From NCBI RefSeq assembly GCF_032062135.1, contig NC_092862.1:60194350-60258349 (forward strand): a DNA stretch of 64,000 nucleotides. The letters are read 5' to 3'. This stretch comes from Pyxicephalus adspersus. Its lineage: Eukaryota; Chordata; Amphibia; Anura; Pyxicephalidae. The notes below the pieces were generated by a model, which was not told where the DNA came from, searched no databases, and worked only from the letters and a program-made list of their open reading frames with translations. Numbering within the stretch: the stretch's first letter is position 1; the number at the start of each line of letters is the position of its first letter. Positions 61,319-64,000 of the stretch are shown one piece after another. The position numbers and the translations under genes were made by a program.

Positions 61319-64000
61319 CTAGAAGACAAACAAGGAAACAATGAATAACTTAAATATGTACAAACCATTCACATGGTAATCACAAACAGATAATAGTACA
61401 AAGCTGAAGCTGAGCTATATTTCCACACTTAAAAGCTGCAAGGTGGCAGAATTTTTACTGCAGAAGAGACATGCAATGACACTTTTGCAAAAGAACATAC
61501 CGGTACTTACTCTATCTGCTTGTTTTTTCTGTAAAGTACCATACATGTGTACTCCTTATGTGCAGCTCACTGTAGGATATCAGGATGTACTAGGTATTTT
61601 AGCATCCTCCAGGGCTGCTGGAACTAAATGAAGACACAGCCACAGCCCTCACCCACACTCTCAACGTCCCCCATTCTGCCATATGCAGTGGGGTTGCGAT
61701 GCAGTTCCTGGACATGACCTATGGCTTCTGGCTTTGAGGTTTTTTTTTACTCTCAAAGTTTGCTATGTGTCCGGGAGCAGCAAATCGCACATGCTCAGTC
61801 TGAAAGCAGCCCAACGGCTTGTACAGATTAAACTTTCAGGGTTGCAGAGTTTTCAGCACCAATTTTTACAACTTGGGAGTAGTCATAGGTGTTTTTTGCA
61901 GGCGAGTTTGAAGCAGTGTGGTTTTGGTTCATTAAGATTTAAAGAAAGCTGTTTGAGTGGCAAACGGTTTTGAACCCCTACCACACCTGAGTGTTGAAGA
62001 AGTCCTGGTGGTGAACTGCAGTGTAAACTAGCCCTCAAGCACCATAAAGAACATAATCATTTACAAAATTTAGGCACTTCTCCCTTGTAGTACATTCACC
62101 CTTGTTTACTTCCTACTTTTCAAGTGCATTAAAGTATATTTACCCATCTATAGTGACTTTTTAAACTTTTTATAGTGATTTTGCAGAAAACCAAATAGAT
62201 GGATTCGCTATGCAAATTGTTCATAAATATACGTCAATGTACACAATGTTGGGAAAGTAAACATTTTAGATTAGGTTATGATGCTTATAAAAATGTGTTT
62301 TTTTACTGCGAAAACAATTAAACTAAATATAAGTACTCACAATATAATATTGTTAGCCTCCTATTCCAGGTGCACTCAAAACTCATGGGTATTAGCAAAT
62401 GAACTGCTTTTGAGTCAGCTAATTGATATTTTACAAGTTTGCTGTATTTTGAGTATGTTCACCTGCAGTTACCCATTCAATTCAGGTGGCATCTTTTAAA
62501 ACACACAACACAAAGTAAAATAATGGGATTGATTTGCTACAGTGAACTATCCCAGTGCAAGGAATATTTTAAATGCTTAGTGAATTAAGCAAAGCTCTGC
62601 TGCTGACAACAGTTTAATTATCTGCAAGTAAAAATCCTGTTTTGTTTAGAATTCATTGCATGTGATTGGGTAATTTTTGCAAGGTAAATTATCACCACAT
62701 TACCTAAACTACATGAATTATCCCTTGCCAGGAATAATTCACCTTGCTAAGTATAGAGTCTATATTCCTTTGAGAAATTACTTCCAATGTGTTTTAACAT
62801 ACAAGCATTTACTAAACCATGAAGTATAGAGATCCATGTGTGGAACCGTAATATAATTTACTTCTATCCAGATTCCAACAGACAATTGTAGAATAGGATC
62901 TGTCTCAAGATATAATAGTTACAGCAGCAAAGTCCCTATATTTATAGAACAGTATACCTTTATCTGACTTCTTTTAAACTTTTATCTGATTTATAGGCAA
63001 ACCATGAAATGGTTCTGGGTCAGTTTAATTTAGCCTTTATTTTTATGTTAAAGAGACATCACATTAGAAGTAGTTTTCACTGACATCACTACATGATTCC
63101 ATGGTGTTGAAAATGTTATCTTCATCTATTGAACGTCACAGTTTTTAAAATTAAGTCCCTAAAAGAATGAAACCTACTGTGTGTAAATTATTATGAAATA
63201 TTTAATATATAAATATATATAAAAAGTTTTGTTTTAATTTCTAAAGACTGCAAAAAATGTTAGCTTCTTTTTATTATTGGGACTCAATTTGTTTCAGTCA
63301 TTTACTAACCCATTTTTAGCCCTCCTGAACTACACCCTAATTTCCCCTTCAGTTTCCTTACTGCTGGCCAGACTTGTACAGGAAGTCCTCATGAATGATT
63401 CTTCTATAAGAATGTTTAACAAGACTGAGGATGAACTTTGGAAGAAGAATGTGGACATCACTGCAGAGAGGATGGTGTGGGATGTAGAATTGTGTTGCTT
63501 TCACATGAAAAACATGTTGGATAAATATACTTTATCTAAAAGATACATTCTGGACCACAGTGGTACCCAATAAAGAACCACTGCCAAGACATTGGTCATT
63601 GGACAATCACAATGCCCAGAACAGTCACCCAACAGTGTTCTCCCCAGAAAATTTTTTAAGCCAGGTGGTAGGAAGCTGTAGCCGGGTGGTAAAAAAGGGG
63701 GTGTTGCAAAACACGGCAAATTTAGTGCTCCCAGTTGTTTATGCCATGGGTATCCAGTAACCTCTTATTGTTTCAGTGTTCTACCTTCTCCCAATTATTT
63801 GTTACAACTTTGTACAGCCTGCCCCTTTAGTATATCTAATTTTTCTATTCTATGTATTTTGCCACAACTGTCCTATTCTGTGTATTGTGACCCAACTTCC
63901 TAGTGTTCTAAGTTTTAAGAGTGTAATCCTTTGTAGTAGTGTAATAGTATAATGAATGTGGTATAACAAGTTAGGCTTAGTTCATATTAGCAGCAAAAAA
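61319..64000 (-). other. GMPR intron upstream of the exon at 61235; no exon found
   Basis: The sequence of GMPR exons 1-2 (DFKDVLLRPKR, IIVANMDTVG regions) was looked for and not seen, so at least 2.7 kb of intron lies here. Visible contents are a half copy of family R1 near 61440-61530, repeat-like sequence at 61740-62040 and a hAT-like end CAGTGTTCTCCCCAG near 63632. The rest is unremarkable. Confidence 0.6.

Noticed and set aside
61683..61973. 96-codon open frame in the GMPR intron
   Set aside because: No domain, wrong strand for GMPR, and the surrounding sequence looks repetitive.
63277..63573. 98-codon open frame near the right edge
   Set aside because: No family resemblance. It was tested as a GMPR exon, but it is on the wrong strand and has no match.
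61319..64000. Search for GMPR exons 1 and 2
   Set aside because: No sequence encoding the N-terminal 69 residues was seen on the minus strand. They must be outside the window.

Overview
The window is vertebrate nuclear DNA, most likely from a frog outside Xenopus. The evidence is two split protein-coding genes with GT-AG introns, long AT-rich noncoding DNA, and a repeat set I associate with anurans: a CR1/L2-like LINE with a (TAA)n tail, a tRNA-headed SINE, hAT and foldback MITEs, a Ty3/gypsy remnant and Penelope-like inverted repeats. The species is an inference. No bacterial-type genes, CRISPR arrays or genuine tRNA/rRNA genes were seen.

Plus strand, about 1-24 kb: the 3' half of ATXN1 (ataxin-1). 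Positions 1-7370 are read as a 5'-UTR intron. The large coding exon (7371-9413, ATG at 7539, preceded by a 29-codon uORF) is joined across a 4.3-kb intron to the last coding exon (13750-14274). The two exons give a 799-residue protein with the AXH domain split over them, the C-terminal RKRRWSAP nuclear/14-3-3 motif and no polyglutamine tract. A long, transposon-poor stretch after the stop is interpreted as the long ATXN1 3' UTR. It carries exact seed matches for miR-101 (two) and miR-19 and Pumilio-type elements.

About 24-36.8 kb: intergenic DNA holding a roughly 1.5-kb inverted repeat (29308-30825) whose arms each contain a hammerhead-ribozyme-like core, a dead Ty3/gypsy RT/RNase H remnant, a palindromic MITE, a CpG-dense MITE and a degraded hAT element.

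Minus strand, 37.3-61.3 kb and beyond: GMPR (GMP reductase). Its last seven coding exons can be placed to the base with consistent phases, 276 codons plus stop, including a 43-nt microexon. The first two coding exons (about 69 residues by comparison with the 345-residue human protein) must lie beyond 64000. The introns carry most of the recognisable repeats, including a 381-bp hAT MITE with a perfect 8-bp target duplication.

ATXN1 and GMPR are convergent (tail to tail), the same arrangement as on human 6p22.3, which supports both assignments. They do not act in one pathway: ATXN1 is a nuclear transcriptional co-repressor partner, and GMPR is a cytosolic purine-salvage enzyme.
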